DNA of 64,000 nt, taken from contig NZ_DF970270.1 in the NCBI RefSeq assembly GCF_000953855.2, positions 1-64,000 on the forward strand, given 5' to 3'. Source of the DNA: Mizugakiibacter sediminis (lineage in GTDB: Bacteria > Pseudomonadota > Gammaproteobacteria > Xanthomonadales > Rhodanobacteraceae). Shown here piece after piece: positions 35,024-47,637 of the stretch. Each line of letters opens with the position of its first letter. The first letter of the stretch is position 1. Position numbers and translations under genes: made by a program. The notes beneath the pieces were generated by a model that saw only the letters and a program-made list of their open reading frames with translations, was not told where the DNA came from and searched no databases.

Positions 35024-35079
35024 TTGACGCTGCGCGCAGGCGCCCCTAGGCTTATATCTTTCTATCGTGATGGAAGGAT
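35024..35079 (+). promoter_or_regulatory. Promoter and palindromic operator of the ArsR-methyltransferase gene
   Basis: TTGACG (35024-35029) and TAGGCT (35047-35052) are 17 bases apart. Downstream, TCTTTCTATC (35057-35066), GT, and GATGGAAGGA (35069-35078) form an inverted repeat with 8 of 10 pairs matching. The right arm contains the ribosome binding site GGAAGG (35072-35077), so a bound regulator would block the start of its own gene. Confidence 0.5.
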
Positions 35080-35085
35080 GAAAGC

Positions 35086-36012
35086 ATGGACCTGGCCGCG
35101 GTATCGTCCCTGCTGCGCCTGCTTTCCGATCCCACCCGCGTGCGCCTGCTCGCCCTGCTGCAGCGCGAGGAGCTGACCGTCGCCGAACTGGCGGAGGTGC
35201 TGCACCTGGCGCAGCCGCGCGTCTCCACCCACCTCGCCAAGCTGAAGGAGGCCGGCCTGGTGCGCGACCGCCGCGCCGGCGTGTCCGCCTACTACCGCTT
35301 CAACGCCGATCTCGACGCCCGCGAGGAAAGTCTGCTGCGCGCGCTGGAGGCCAGCGTCGACGACGCCCTGCTGGCCGACGACGCCGCGCGCCTGCCTGCC
35401 GTGCTGGCGCAGCGCGCCCGCGCCTCCGGCTGGGCCGACACCGTGGCCGGCGACATGGAACGCCACTACTCGCCCGGCCGCACCTGGGAGACGCTGGCGC
35501 GCACGCTGCTGCAGTTGCTCGAAACCGGCGACGTGCTCGACGTCGCCTCCGGCGACGGCGTGCTGGCCGAGCTGCTGGCGCCGCACGCGCGCTCGATCGT
35601 CTGCGTGGACTCCGGCGAGCGCGTGGTCGAGGCCGCGCGCGAGCGCCTGAAGGCGCAGCGCAACGTCGAGGTGATCCGCGGCGACATGCACGCGCTCGAC
35701 CTCGGCGCCCGGCGCTTCGACCTCGTGCTGATGATGCACGCGCTGACCTACAGCGACCATCCCGCGCAGGCCGTCGCCGAGGCCGCGCGCGTGCTGAAGC
35801 CCGGCGGCCGCCTGCTGGCGGCGACGCTGGCGCGGCACGCGCACAAGGCCGCGGTCGCGCCGTTCGACCACCGCAACCTCGGCTTCCGCCGCGAGGACCT
35901 CACCGCCTACGCGCGCCGCGCCGGCCTGGAGGTGCTGAGCTGCACCCGCGTCTCGCGCGAACGGCGGCCGCCGCATTTCGAGGTGCTGTCGCTGCTGGCG
36001 CGGAAGACATAG
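35086..36012 (+). CDS. ArsR-type regulator fused to a SAM-dependent methyltransferase domain
   Basis: Residues 1-75 are an ArsR/SmtB winged helix: [18 protein letters not shown], then [19 protein letters not shown]. No metal-binding cysteine pair of the classical metal sensors is visible. Residues ~130-300 are a class I methyltransferase fold with the SAM-binding glycine motif [16 protein letters not shown] and [20 protein letters not shown]. The gene lies 71 bp upstream of metH on the same strand. Sensing SAM or S-adenosylhomocysteine to control methionine synthesis is a reasonable inference from fold and neighbour. A palindrome covers its own ribosome binding site. Confidence 0.88.
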   Translation: MDLAAVSSLLRLLSDPTRVRLLALLQREELTVAELAEVLHLAQPRVSTHLAKLKEAGLVRDRRAGVSAYYRFNADLDAREESLLRALEASVDDALLADDAARLPAVLAQRARASGWADTVAGDMERHYSPGRTWETLARTLLQLLETGDVLDVASGDGVLAELLAPHARSIVCVDSGERVVEAARERLKAQRNVEVIRGDMHALDLGARRFDLVLMMHALTYSDHPAQAVAEAARVLKPGGRLLAATLARHAHKAAVAPFDHRNLGFRREDLTAYARRAGLEVLSCTRVSRERRPPHFEVLSLLARKT

Positions 36013-36083
36013 AAGCGCGCGGAAGCGCGCACCGTGCCATTTCGCCTCGCCCCCTTCTCGCTTCCACCCCTATCGCTCGACCG

Positions 36084-39848
<3,765 letters not shown>

Positions 39849-39855
39849 ACGCGCC

Positions 39856-40185
39856 TCAGCTTTCCTCGGGACCGCCCGGGCGCACCACCTCGGGACGATG
39901 GTGGCGCAGGTGCACGACGACGTTGTACAGCGACACGAACATCGGGAAGGCGTTCTGGATGATGCCGACGGAGTCGTTCTTGCCCCAGATGAAGTAGCCC
40001 AGCGTCATCACGCTGCCGACGATCGACAGGTACCAGAACGACATCGGCATCACCACGCGCTTCAGCTTCTTGGTCGCGTACAGCTGCACGAACCAGCGCG
40101 CCGTGAACAGGAAGGTGCCGATGTAGCCGATCAGCTTCCACGGCGTGACCACGAGATGGCCGAGCTCGAGCAGGATCTGGTCCAT
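39856..40185 (-). CDS. Lipid-A-disaccharide synthase N-terminal-like membrane protein (LAB_N)
   Basis: From ATG 40185 the 109-aa product is a small membrane protein with three hydrophobic segments and the motifs LIGYIGTFLFTARWFVQLYA and MPMSFWYLSIVGSVMTLGYF. This is the LAB_N domain found at the N-terminus of some lipid A synthesis proteins and as a stand-alone protein near glycosyltransferases. Its role is not well established. The gene is convergent with metH, eight bases apart. A longer frame upstream has no membrane or signal features and is not used. Confidence 0.8.
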   Translation of the reverse strand: MDQILLELGHLVVTPWKLIGYIGTFLFTARWFVQLYATKKLKRVVMPMSFWYLSIVGSVMTLGYFIWGKNDSVGIIQNAFPMFVSLYNVVVHLRHHRPEVVRPGGPEES

Positions 40186-40443
40186 GGGAGTGTTCCGCGA
40201 GGGGCAAGCGGCGGATTGTAGCAACCGCCCGCCGCAACGCCGGCCGGATCGCGCGCGCCGCGACGGGCAGCCCTCCGGCGCGGCCGGCAAGGGCCGGGTT
40301 TGAAAACCGGTCCGCCCCCCGAGCGCGGGCGCGCAGGGCCGAAGCCGAAGGGCGATCGCGTTGCGGCTGCGCGCGCTCTGCGAGCTGCGTCCGGCGCGAA
40401 CGGCAGGGATCCGGACCATACCGCGGCTGCGCGGCCGCAGGTA
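40186..40443. other. Gap upstream of tRNA-Val
   Basis: About 260 GC-rich bases without a credible gene. Promoter elements for the divergent LAB_N gene are not obvious; the tRNA promoter follows and is listed separately. Confidence 0.4.
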
Positions 40444-40472
40444 TTGACCGCACCCCGCGCAGCTCCTAGAAT
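40444..40472 (+). promoter_or_regulatory. Promoter of tRNA-Val
   Basis: TTGACC (40444-40449) and TAGAAT (40467-40472) are 17 bases apart and end 13 bases before the tRNA, a near-consensus sigma-70 promoter. Confidence 0.8.
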
Positions 40473-40485
40473 TCCGCGCTCTTTC

Positions 40486-40560
40486 GGGCGGTTAGCTCAG
40501 CGGTAGAGCACTGCTTTCACACGGCAGGGGTCACAGGTTCGAACCCTGTACCGCCCACCA
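40486..40560 (+). tRNA. tRNA-Val (anticodon CAC)
   Basis: A 75-nt cloverleaf with acceptor GGGCGGT/ACCGCCC, anticodon stem CTGCT/GGCAG, loop TTCACAC (anticodon CAC), T loop TTCGAAC and encoded CCA. It has its own promoter upstream and a strong terminator 10 bases downstream, so it is a single-gene unit. Confidence 0.95.
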
Positions 40561-40570
40561 GTCACGCAAA

Positions 40571-40600
40571 CGAAAGGCCGGGCATCGACCCGGCCTTTCG
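40571..40600 (+). terminator. Hairpin terminator after tRNA-Val
   Basis: CGAAAGGCCGGG (40571-40582) and CCCGGCCTTTCG (40589-40600) form a perfect 12-bp stem with a 6-base loop, followed by CGTTTCG. It also faces the end of the convergent fimT gene and may serve both strands. Confidence 0.85.
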
Positions 40601-40615
40601 CGTTTCGCGCCGTGC

Positions 40616-41218
40616 TCAGTTGCAGGTGTCGGTGGCCGCCATGGCCGATGCGTACGGCCGGCCCGACGAATCCACCCTGAGCAGGCTGCCCGGCACCTTC
40701 GCCGTGTTGCTGCCGACGCTGTCGCCGTCGCTGGCCTTGGCGCACACGCGCACGGTGGCGACGCTGCCGCTGTCGAGCCCGCCGGTCGGCAGGAACGTCA
40801 ACGACGTCGCGCCGCGCATCGTCATGCCGGCGGCGGCCTGGCCGACGCGCATGACCGTGTTCGCGGTCGGGCAGGTCGGCCCCAGCGACAGGGCCGTGCC
40901 CGCCACCGTGGACGCGCCGGCGGGCGCGTTGCACAGCACCACCCAGCCGGCGTCGAACGGCGTCGAGCTGGTGCAGGCGGTGCCGTTGGTGCTGCCGCAC
41001 ATCGTCACCTGCATGTGCTGCGCGATCGCCTCGCCGCGCGCGAACTGGATGTCGGCGAGCAGATGGTTGGTCGCCGTGGTCACCGCGTTGCGGCGCATGA
41101 AGTCGCGAAAGTTCGGCAGCGCGATGCCGGCCAGGATCGCCAGCACGAAGATCGTCACCATCAGCTCGACCAGGCTGAAACCGGCGTGGCGTCTCGTCCG
41201 CATCTCGCTCGTCCTCAT
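40616..41218 (-). CDS. fimT: GspH/FimT-type minor pseudopilin
   Basis: The 200-aa product has a class III prepilin leader (TRRHAGFSLVELMVTI: cleavage before Phe, Glu at +5) and the GspH/FimT globular domain (ATNHLLADIQFARGEAIAQ). FimT proteins are minor pilins of type IV pili; in some bacteria they bind DNA for uptake. ATG 41218 overlaps the preceding stop (ATGA), which decides the start over the in-frame ATG at 41203. It is the last gene of the minor pilin operon. Confidence 0.9.
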   Translation of the reverse strand: MRTSEMRTRRHAGFSLVELMVTIFVLAILAGIALPNFRDFMRRNAVTTATNHLLADIQFARGEAIAQHMQVTMCGSTNGTACTSSTPFDAGWVVLCNAPAGASTVAGTALSLGPTCPTANTVMRVGQAAAGMTMRGATSLTFLPTGGLDSGSVATVRVCAKASDGDSVGSNTAKVPGSLLRVDSSGRPYASAMAATDTCN

Positions 41219-41622
41219 GGCTTGTCGCAGGTCTCGGCGATCCGGGCGCGCGCATCGGCGAGTGCCTTGGCGCGCTGCTCGGCGCTCAGCTTGGTGCCCT
41301 CGTCGACGCCGCCGCTGACGATCATGCGCTGCCCGCTTTCGAGCAGACGCAGGTTCTCGCGCGCCGTCGCGCACGCCTGCTCGCGGTAGCGGGCATCGGC
41401 CTCGCGCAGCGACCTGCCCTGGTCCGCGGGCCGCGTCGCCTCGGGCGGCGGGGCGATGCCGCTGCCGGCATCGACGCTGACGCGCTGGCTGGGGCGGCCC
41501 TGCGGCGGCCGTTGCGTGTAGTGCACCGTGCCGCTGGCATCGGTCCACTTGTAGTAGTCGCCGCCGGCGGCGGTCGCGGCCACGGCCAGCAGCACGAGCG
41601 GGAGCCACCGACGGACGTTCAC
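41215..41622 (-). CDS. DUF4124 secreted protein
   Basis: GTG 41622 starts a 135-aa protein with a Sec signal peptide (MNVRRWLPLVLLAVAAT) followed directly by the DUF4124 motif DYYKWTDASGTVHYTQRPP. The rest is a charged helical region with two cysteines that could pair. DUF4124 proteins are envelope proteins of unknown role, frequent in this group of bacteria. The gene is wedged between pilE and fimT with a one-base gap upstream and an ATGA overlap downstream, so it is part of the pilin operon. Confidence 0.8.
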   Translation of the reverse strand: MNVRRWLPLVLLAVAATAAGGDYYKWTDASGTVHYTQRPPQGRPSQRVSVDAGSGIAPPPEATRPADQGRSLREADARYREQACATARENLRLLESGQRMIVSGGVDEGTKLSAEQRAKALADARARIAETCDKP

Positions 41623-41623
41623 G

Positions 41624-42034
41624 TCACTTGCCCCAGCAGTCGTCCGGCGTGGATGCGGAAGTGCCGCTGACGGTGCGCCGGCCGGCGCTGTCGAGGCCCA
41701 GCGTGCCGCACTGCGTGTCCTGCGTCTGCGCGCCGACCGGCGTCGCCTGCAGCGCGTACGCGGTGGTGCTGGCGCTGACGATGCCGAACGTGTAGTAGCT
41801 GCCGGCCGAGCTGCTGGACAGGCCGATCGAGGCCGCCGTCGCCGCATAGCGGTTGTTGGAATAGAAATACCGCTCCTGGCGCTGCGCGGCGTCCATCAGC
41901 GTGCGCTTGGCGTCCGTGCGGTGCGCACGCAGCGCGTACTGCCGGTAGGACGGAATGGCGATCGCGCCGAGGATGACGATGATCGCCACCACCACCATCA
42001 GCTCGATCAGCGAAAAACCGCGCGTGGTTCGCAT
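41624..42034 (-). CDS. pilE: Type IV minor pilin PilE
   Basis: The 136-aa prepilin has a perfect class III leader (MRTTRGFSLIELMVVV; cleavage after Gly6, Glu+5) and the PilE-type start of the globular domain (RAHRTDAKRTLMDAAQRQERYFYSNNRYA), of which AKxxLxxAAxxxExYxxxxxxY is the diagnostic pattern. Two cysteines near the end (TQCGTL and DDCWGK) form the D-region. PilE is part of the pilus-priming minor pilin complex with PilV, PilW, PilX and PilY1, all encoded directly upstream. Confidence 0.92.
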   Translation of the reverse strand: MRTTRGFSLIELMVVVAIIVILGAIAIPSYRQYALRAHRTDAKRTLMDAAQRQERYFYSNNRYAATAASIGLSSSSAGSYYTFGIVSASTTAYALQATPVGAQTQDTQCGTLGLDSAGRRTVSGTSASTPDDCWGK

Positions 42035-42043
42035 GCTTCCCCC

Positions 42044-45000
42044 TTACTTGTCCGTCATTTCGCGCCAGGAGACCTCGCCCGGCTGCACCGACTGCAGCGT
42101 CAGGATCTTCTTGCAGATGATCGCGCCGGTCGAGGTCTGCACGCAGGCGGTCACCTCGCGAGCGCCGGTACCCTCGCCGACGTGCAGGCTGGGGGCCGCC
42201 GGCAGGCCGGCGCCGAGGGCGATCGCGCGCTTCACCGTGCCGTCGCTGGCGGTGCCGAAGGTCGCCTGCAGCGTGGGATCGGCGGTGCCGGTCTTGTAGT
42301 TCTGCCCGTACAGGAAGCCGCTGCCCACGTCCGTGCAGGTGTCGGTGCCCGGAACGTAGGTGGTGGTCAGCAGCACGCCGCCGATCAGCGCCTGGCTGGC
42401 GATCACGCGTTCGGCCGCGCCGACCGTCGTGCCGTCCGGCGCGGTGGTGGGCGTGGCCGGGGACGGTGCGGCCAGATTCATGAACCAGCCCAGTTGCGAG
42501 GCGGTGTCGAAGCTGTTCAGCAGCTGGCTGAAGGTGGACACGCCGGTGGGTATGCCGCTGCCGGTCAACGCGCCCGCAGTGGTGACGTTGAGGCTGGTGA
42601 CGTCGACCAGGTCGCTGGTCGCCAGCGGCAGCGCCTTGTGCTGCACGTCGGCGTTCGGCAGCAGCGAGGTGTCGATCAGCCCGACGATCTTCTGCTGGCC
42701 CTTGGTCGCCATGTCGTACTTGGTGAAGATGCGGCCGGTGCCGAAGAACACCATCGGCGCGCCGCGGTTGTTGCGGCCGATGGTCGGGTGCGCGGTGATC
42801 GGCCGGTCGACGTTGTAGACCAGGTTCGCGGTCCAGTTCGCCGGATTGGCGTCCTCGTTGATGCCGATCTTGTACAGCGAACCGGAGAACTCGTTGGCGT
42901 CGGTGTTGCCGGCCGGGCGCTGATCGCGCACGCTGCCGAAGTACATCGACTCCGCCGCGTAGTTCAGATCGTAGTCGGAGGCCAGCAGGTCGCCGGCGAA
43001 GCTCTTCTGGCCGAGGCCGGTGGCGCCGACGTCGGTGAAGTCGAAGGTGCGCACCGGCGTGATCGAGTGGCTGGCACCGGCCAGGGTGGCGAGGTCGTAC
43101 ACGGCCACCTTCATGCCCACGGTGGACGCCGCGCGCCCGCCCTGGCTGCCGATGCCGCCGTTGTCGGTCGGGCCCGAGCCGACGAACAGGAAGAACTTGC
43201 CGACGCTGCCGCCGGAAGTGCCGCCGGTGATGATCTGGCCCTGCTGCACCGTCGGATGCACCACCGCGATCGCCGGCATGGACGCCGCGTAGGTGTTGCC
43301 CGGCGCCATGATCTCCGCCAGCAGCGTCGGCGCCTTCTCGGGGTTGGTGATGTCCAGCACCGCGAAGCCCGAGTACGAGGCCTTGGTGACGCACTTGCCG
43401 GTGCCGATCACCGGATTGGTCGGGTCGCAGCCGCTGGAGCCGTTGTCGGCCACCGGCTGGTTGATGGGGCCGCCGCCCAGGCGGAACGGCACGATCATGA
43501 TCGTGCCCCAGCCGTCGACGTGGCCGGCGCTGTCGACGCAGGGATCGTCCGTGGGCGTGCACGAGCCGGTGTCGAACACGCGGGCGTCGGTGACCACCGG
43601 GTTGCCGTCCACGTAGAACACGTGGGTGTAGTCGGTGCGGGTCAGCCAGCGCAGGTGCGGCAGCAGGTTGCCCGGCACGTACGCCCACAGCTCGCTGCCG
43701 AGCGGCTGGGCGGTCGGATCGGCGGGCTGCGGCCCTCCGTTGGGCGTCGGCTGCACGGGGACGAAATTGCCGTTCGCGTCCTTCGGCGGCTGGGTTCCGA
43801 TCTTCTGCTGCCGCGCGTTGAAGAACCCGCCGTTGAAGGCGTGCAGCATGCCGTCGTTGGCGCCCACGTAGACCACCTGGCGGCGGTTGCGGTAGGCGTT
43901 GCGGAACGCGCCGTAGGTGTCGTCGCCGTACAGCAGGTCGAAAGCCTCCGAGGGTGCGCTCACCACCACCGGCGTCGAGTTCACGATGTCGCCGAGGCGC
44001 ATGGTGCGCAGCGTGCCGTTGTCGTCGTAGTCGATCACGCGCGAACGCAGACCCGACACTTCGTAGCCGCGGATCCAGTTGACGATGTTTTCGGCCTCGC
44101 CGCTGGTGCCGTCGCCCGGATCGTCGGTGTTGAGGAACTCGAAGTTGCCGGTATAGGTCGTGGTGGTCGTCTTGCCGGTCTTGGTGGTCGTCTTGCTGCC
44201 CCAGAAGCCGGGGCCGGCCGTGGCGCCGCTCCACACGAACGGCTGCTGCTCGCCGCTGTCGACCACGCCGTTATGGTTGGCGTCGATCCAGGTGAAGATG
44301 TAGCGGCTGGGGCCGGTGCCGGTAATGCCCGCCTGGTAGGTGCTGCGCTGGCCGGCGAAGGTGCTGCTGTTGCTCCACAGCTGCTTCTGCGCGCTCCACA
44401 CCGTGCGCAGTTCGTCCAGCTCGTGCACCGTGTAGTTCGGCGAGGTCTCCGGATTGAAGGTCGACGGATCCTGCTGCTCGGACGCCGTCAGGGTGAAGCG
44501 CTTGAACTTGGTGCGCCGATCGACGGTGTCGTAGAAGAACGCGATCGCCGGATCGGTGTCGTAGTCGTCGAGCACGGCGTTGGCGTTGCCGTCCTCGCGC
44601 AGCAGGCCGAAGGTGTCCGTCCAGATGCCGTTCAGCGAGCCGATCCAGCTGACGACGCGGCCGGCCGCGTCCTTGCGCTCGGGCAGGTACAGGGCCTGGT
44701 AGGTCAGGCCGATGCCGCGCGCGCTGTTCGACACCACGGCCGCGGCGGTACCGGAACCGGCGCGCTTGAGGATGGAGTCGAACACCTGCGACAGGCGCGC
44801 GTACAACTGCGCCGGATTGCGCACCAGGAAGTAGTTGTCCGGGATGCCGTCGGCGCCCTTCTGGCCGGTGAAGTTGTTGGTGATGTCCCACTCCGACGGA
44901 TCGCTGTAGGTGGGCAGGTTGTTGCCGTCCTTGTCGTTGAAGCCGCCGTACTTGGCGGCGAAGAACAGCGGGTTCTCCAGCGCACGCTGCTCGGCCGGGC

Positions 45001-47617
45001 CGGTGGTGTACTTCTCCACCGACGGCGGCGTCCAGTTGCGCGCGCCGCCGTAGCTGCCGAACAGCAGGCTGCCGTTGGTGTTGCCCGGCCGCAGCACGGT
45101 GAACTTGGCGCCGCTGGCGGCCTGGCCGTTGCCGGCGTTGAACGCGCCAGCGGTGGTGTAGCCGATCTGCAGGGCGTTGCCCGCGAAGGCGACCAGCGCC
45201 TCGGTGCGCACCAGGATCTGGCTGTCCTGGATGTTGCTGGCGTTGCAGGCGTTGGACGGCGTGCCCTCGCAGATGTCGGGCGTGCCGTCGTTGTTGCCGT
45301 CATAGCGGCACATGGCGCCGCGGCAGAAGCTCAGCAGCTCGGTGACGTCCTGGTCGTGGTCGTTGCCCCACTGCGAGTCCTCCCAGACGATCTCGAAGCT
45401 GCCCGAGGTCGGGCCGTGCGAATCGGACGTCGTCGGCAGGCCGAACACCCGGCAACTGGTCGACTTGTTGGTGGTCGTGGCATCGCAGGTGCCGGGACTG
45501 CTGGGCGACTGGTTGTTGACGATCTTCAGCCAGTCGCTCTGCGACAGCGTCGTGGACACCTTCTGACCGATCACCAGGTTGCCGAGATAGCAGCTGCGCC
45601 AGCCGGTGGTGCTGCCCAGCGTGGCGCCGCCGTTGTTGTTGGCCTGGCAGGCCGGCGTGATGGTGATCAGGTCGTAGTTGCCGCCGCCGGTGGAAACCGG
45701 GATCTGGAACGTCGGCAGGGTCTCCGCCAAGGCGATGGCGTAGGTCTGCACCTTCTGCGTGCCGCTCAGGTCCGGGCGGAGGTCGCTGGTCCAGGCCTCG
45801 TAGGCCAGGCCGGCGAGCTGGTAGCCGCCTTCCAGCGAGGGGATGTCTGGGCAGATGCCGTGCGCCTGCGCCAGGTCGGTCACCGTCTGCGGCAGGCAGG
45901 TGTCCTGGTAGGTCGTGCTGGTCAGCGGGCCGACGCGGCCCAGCAGCCACTGCGGCGGCGCGCCCGTGCTGGTCTTGGTATTGAGCTGCTCGTTGTTGCC
46001 GACCAGGGTGGTGGCGGCGTCGGCCTGCAGGTTCAGGTTCGGCACCGTACCGATGCCGTCGGAGTCGAACGAGTTGAGGCCGGTGGTGAGCACCACGATG
46101 TTGCAGTTGGCGCAGTACGGCGCGCCGTCGGGGTTGCTGGCGGTCTTGTACGGATCCTTCCAGGTCGCGTTCGGCAGGCCGGTCATCGACGGCACCGTCG
46201 CCGGCCGGTTGGACAGGTCGCTCAGCGACGATTCGCTGGGGTTGTAGCTGCTGGTCGGCGTGGCGCCGTTGCCGACGATGTAGCGCAGCGCCTCGGCGTA
46301 CATCTCGGCCAGCGGATTGCCGGAGTCCTTGCACTTGTAGGCGGTCGTGTAGCCGCCGGAGCCGTCGGGGTCGAGCAGGTGGCCGTTGGCGCCCTGCACG
46401 TCGCGCTGCAGGATGCCGTAGGTGGGGCAGTCGGTGTAGACGTCGCTGTTGGCGTCCCAGCCGACGATGTGGAAACGGTTGAGGGTGTTGACGATGCCCT
46501 CGTTGCCGGAACTCTGGTTGCAGAACTGGCCGGTCTGCAGGTTGATTTCGTTCTTGCTGTTCGCGCAGGTGGCGTCGCCGCCGTTGTTGGCGATGAAATT
46601 GATGTTGCGGCGCAGGATGCCGCCGGTGCGCGGCGCCGAGTAGCTGCCGGAGATCAGGCCGAAGCGCATCTGCTGCTTCTCGCCGTACTTCTGCAGCAGG
46701 CCGACCGGCTTGTAGTGGGTGACGCCGCTGCCGTCGACGTAGGCCTGGCAGAACGATTCGCGCGTGCCGCTGGCGTTGCACACCTGCACGCGCACGTTCA
46801 GCTCGTCGAGCTTGTCGTTGCTGCGCGAGGCGTAGTCGCCCGGATTGATGTCGGCGCCGCTCCACTTGGCCGTGATGGTCTCGCGCCACAGGCACTGCTC
46901 GCGCGCCGTCGAGCCCCACTCGGTGTAGGCGCCCTTGGCCACGCGCAGCAACGGCGGGCTGTTGTTGGACAACGTCGTCGTGCTGTCGGCGATCGACACG
47001 TTGCACATCGAGATCGGATAGGTGCTGTACGGCGTGTACAGATTGACGTCGGCGTTGTTGTAGACCTTCACCCACGCGTGCAGGTCGCTGGGGATGAACG
47101 AGCGTTCCAGCACGGTCTGGGTGGTGGAGTCGACGGCGCGATAGCCGCCATACAGCACGTAGCGCAGCACGTCGATGCGGCTCATCGCCGCCCAGTTGAG
47201 GAAGTTGCCGCTCCACTGGCCGCTGCACTGGTGGTTGGTCGCCGCGCCGGAGGCGGTGAAGGCGCCGGACTGGCTGTTGACGCTGATCGTGGTGTCGTAG
47301 GTGTAGCAGACGTTGGGGTCGAAATAGCCGGAATAGTTGAAGTTGTTGTTGTAGGTGGTGTCGACGATGCCGTCGCCGTCGAGGTCCGTGTAGTCGGTAT
47401 AGGCCTTGATGTAGAGCTGCTCGTCGCGCGACATCACGAACATCGTCAACGGCGGCACGGCGCTGGTGTTGATCACCGGATAGGCGGTGAAATCGCCCAT
47501 CGTCTTGTCGGAGATCTGCGCGGCGGAAACGGGCGGCGCCGCCAGCATCGGCAGGGCGGCCAGTACCGCCGCCAGGCCGGCGGCGAAGCCCTTGGGGGAA
47601 AAGGTCCGGGTCAGCAT
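42044..47617 (-). CDS. pilY1: Type IV pilus tip/biogenesis protein PilY1, unusually large
   Basis: ATG 47617 gives a Sec signal peptide (MLTRTFSPKGFAAGLAAVLA...SAA) and 1857 aa; Pseudomonas PilY1 has about 1160. The C-terminal part is the PilC beta-propeller domain (AYVPGNLLPHLRWLTRTDY, VYVGANDGMLHAFNGG, LFVGSGPTDNGGIGSQGG). A calcium-type loop lies near residue 1110 (DANHNGVVDSGE), and similar Asp-rich loops occur near residue 75 (DLDGDGIVD), in DGNNDGTPD and in DYDDNGTLR. The large cysteine-containing N-terminal half is variable and presumably surface-exposed at the pilus tip. It lies between pilX and pilE. Confidence 0.93.
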   Translation of the reverse strand: MLTRTFSPKGFAAGLAAVLAALPMLAAPPVSAAQISDKTMGDFTAYPVINTSAVPPLTMFVMSRDEQLYIKAYTDYTDLDGDGIVDTTYNNNFNYSGYFDPNVCYTYDTTISVNSQSGAFTASGAATNHQCSGQWSGNFLNWAAMSRIDVLRYVLYGGYRAVDSTTQTVLERSFIPSDLHAWVKVYNNADVNLYTPYSTYPISMCNVSIADSTTTLSNNSPPLLRVAKGAYTEWGSTAREQCLWRETITAKWSGADINPGDYASRSNDKLDELNVRVQVCNASGTRESFCQAYVDGSGVTHYKPVGLLQKYGEKQQMRFGLISGSYSAPRTGGILRRNINFIANNGGDATCANSKNEINLQTGQFCNQSSGNEGIVNTLNRFHIVGWDANSDVYTDCPTYGILQRDVQGANGHLLDPDGSGGYTTAYKCKDSGNPLAEMYAEALRYIVGNGATPTSSYNPSESSLSDLSNRPATVPSMTGLPNATWKDPYKTASNPDGAPYCANCNIVVLTTGLNSFDSDGIGTVPNLNLQADAATTLVGNNEQLNTKTSTGAPPQWLLGRVGPLTSTTYQDTCLPQTVTDLAQAHGICPDIPSLEGGYQLAGLAYEAWTSDLRPDLSGTQKVQTYAIALAETLPTFQIPVSTGGGNYDLITITPACQANNNGGATLGSTTGWRSCYLGNLVIGQKVSTTLSQSDWLKIVNNQSPSSPGTCDATTTNKSTSCRVFGLPTTSDSHGPTSGSFEIVWEDSQWGNDHDQDVTELLSFCRGAMCRYDGNNDGTPDICEGTPSNACNASNIQDSQILVRTEALVAFAGNALQIGYTTAGAFNAGNGQAASGAKFTVLRPGNTNGSLLFGSYGGARNWTPPSVEKYTTGPAEQRALENPLFFAAKYGGFNDKDGNNLPTYSDPSEWDITNNFTGQKGADGIPDNYFLVRNPAQLYARLSQVFDSILKRAGSGTAAAVVSNSARGIGLTYQALYLPERKDAAGRVVSWIGSLNGIWTDTFGLLREDGNANAVLDDYDTDPAIAFFYDTVDRRTKFKRFTLTASEQQDPSTFNPETSPNYTVHELDELRTVWSAQKQLWSNSSTFAGQRSTYQAGITGTGPSRYIFTWIDANHNGVVDSGEQQPFVWSGATAGPGFWGSKTTTKTGKTTTTTYTGNFEFLNTDDPGDGTSGEAENIVNWIRGYEVSGLRSRVIDYDDNGTLRTMRLGDIVNSTPVVVSAPSEAFDLLYGDDTYGAFRNAYRNRRQVVYVGANDGMLHAFNGGFFNARQQKIGTQPPKDANGNFVPVQPTPNGGPQPADPTAQPLGSELWAYVPGNLLPHLRWLTRTDYTHVFYVDGNPVVTDARVFDTGSCTPTDDPCVDSAGHVDGWGTIMIVPFRLGGGPINQPVADNGSSGCDPTNPVIGTGKCVTKASYSGFAVLDITNPEKAPTLLAEIMAPGNTYAASMPAIAVVHPTVQQGQIITGGTSGGSVGKFFLFVGSGPTDNGGIGSQGGRAASTVGMKVAVYDLATLAGASHSITPVRTFDFTDVGATGLGQKSFAGDLLASDYDLNYAAESMYFGSVRDQRPAGNTDANEFSGSLYKIGINEDANPANWTANLVYNVDRPITAHPTIGRNNRGAPMVFFGTGRIFTKYDMATKGQQKIVGLIDTSLLPNADVQHKALPLATSDLVDVTSLNVTTAGALTGSGIPTGVSTFSQLLNSFDTASQLGWFMNLAAPSPATPTTAPDGTTVGAAERVIASQALIGGVLLTTTYVPGTDTCTDVGSGFLYGQNYKTGTADPTLQATFGTASDGTVKRAIALGAGLPAAPSLHVGEGTGAREVTACVQTSTGAIICKKILTLQSVQPGEVSWREMTDK

Positions 47618-47637
47618 GTCGACGCTCCTGCCGGGAT

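Noticed and set aside
36013-36083. Cobalamin or SAM riboswitch upstream of metH
   Set aside because: The 71-bp gap has no B12-box or SAM-type core and is too short for a cobalamin riboswitch.
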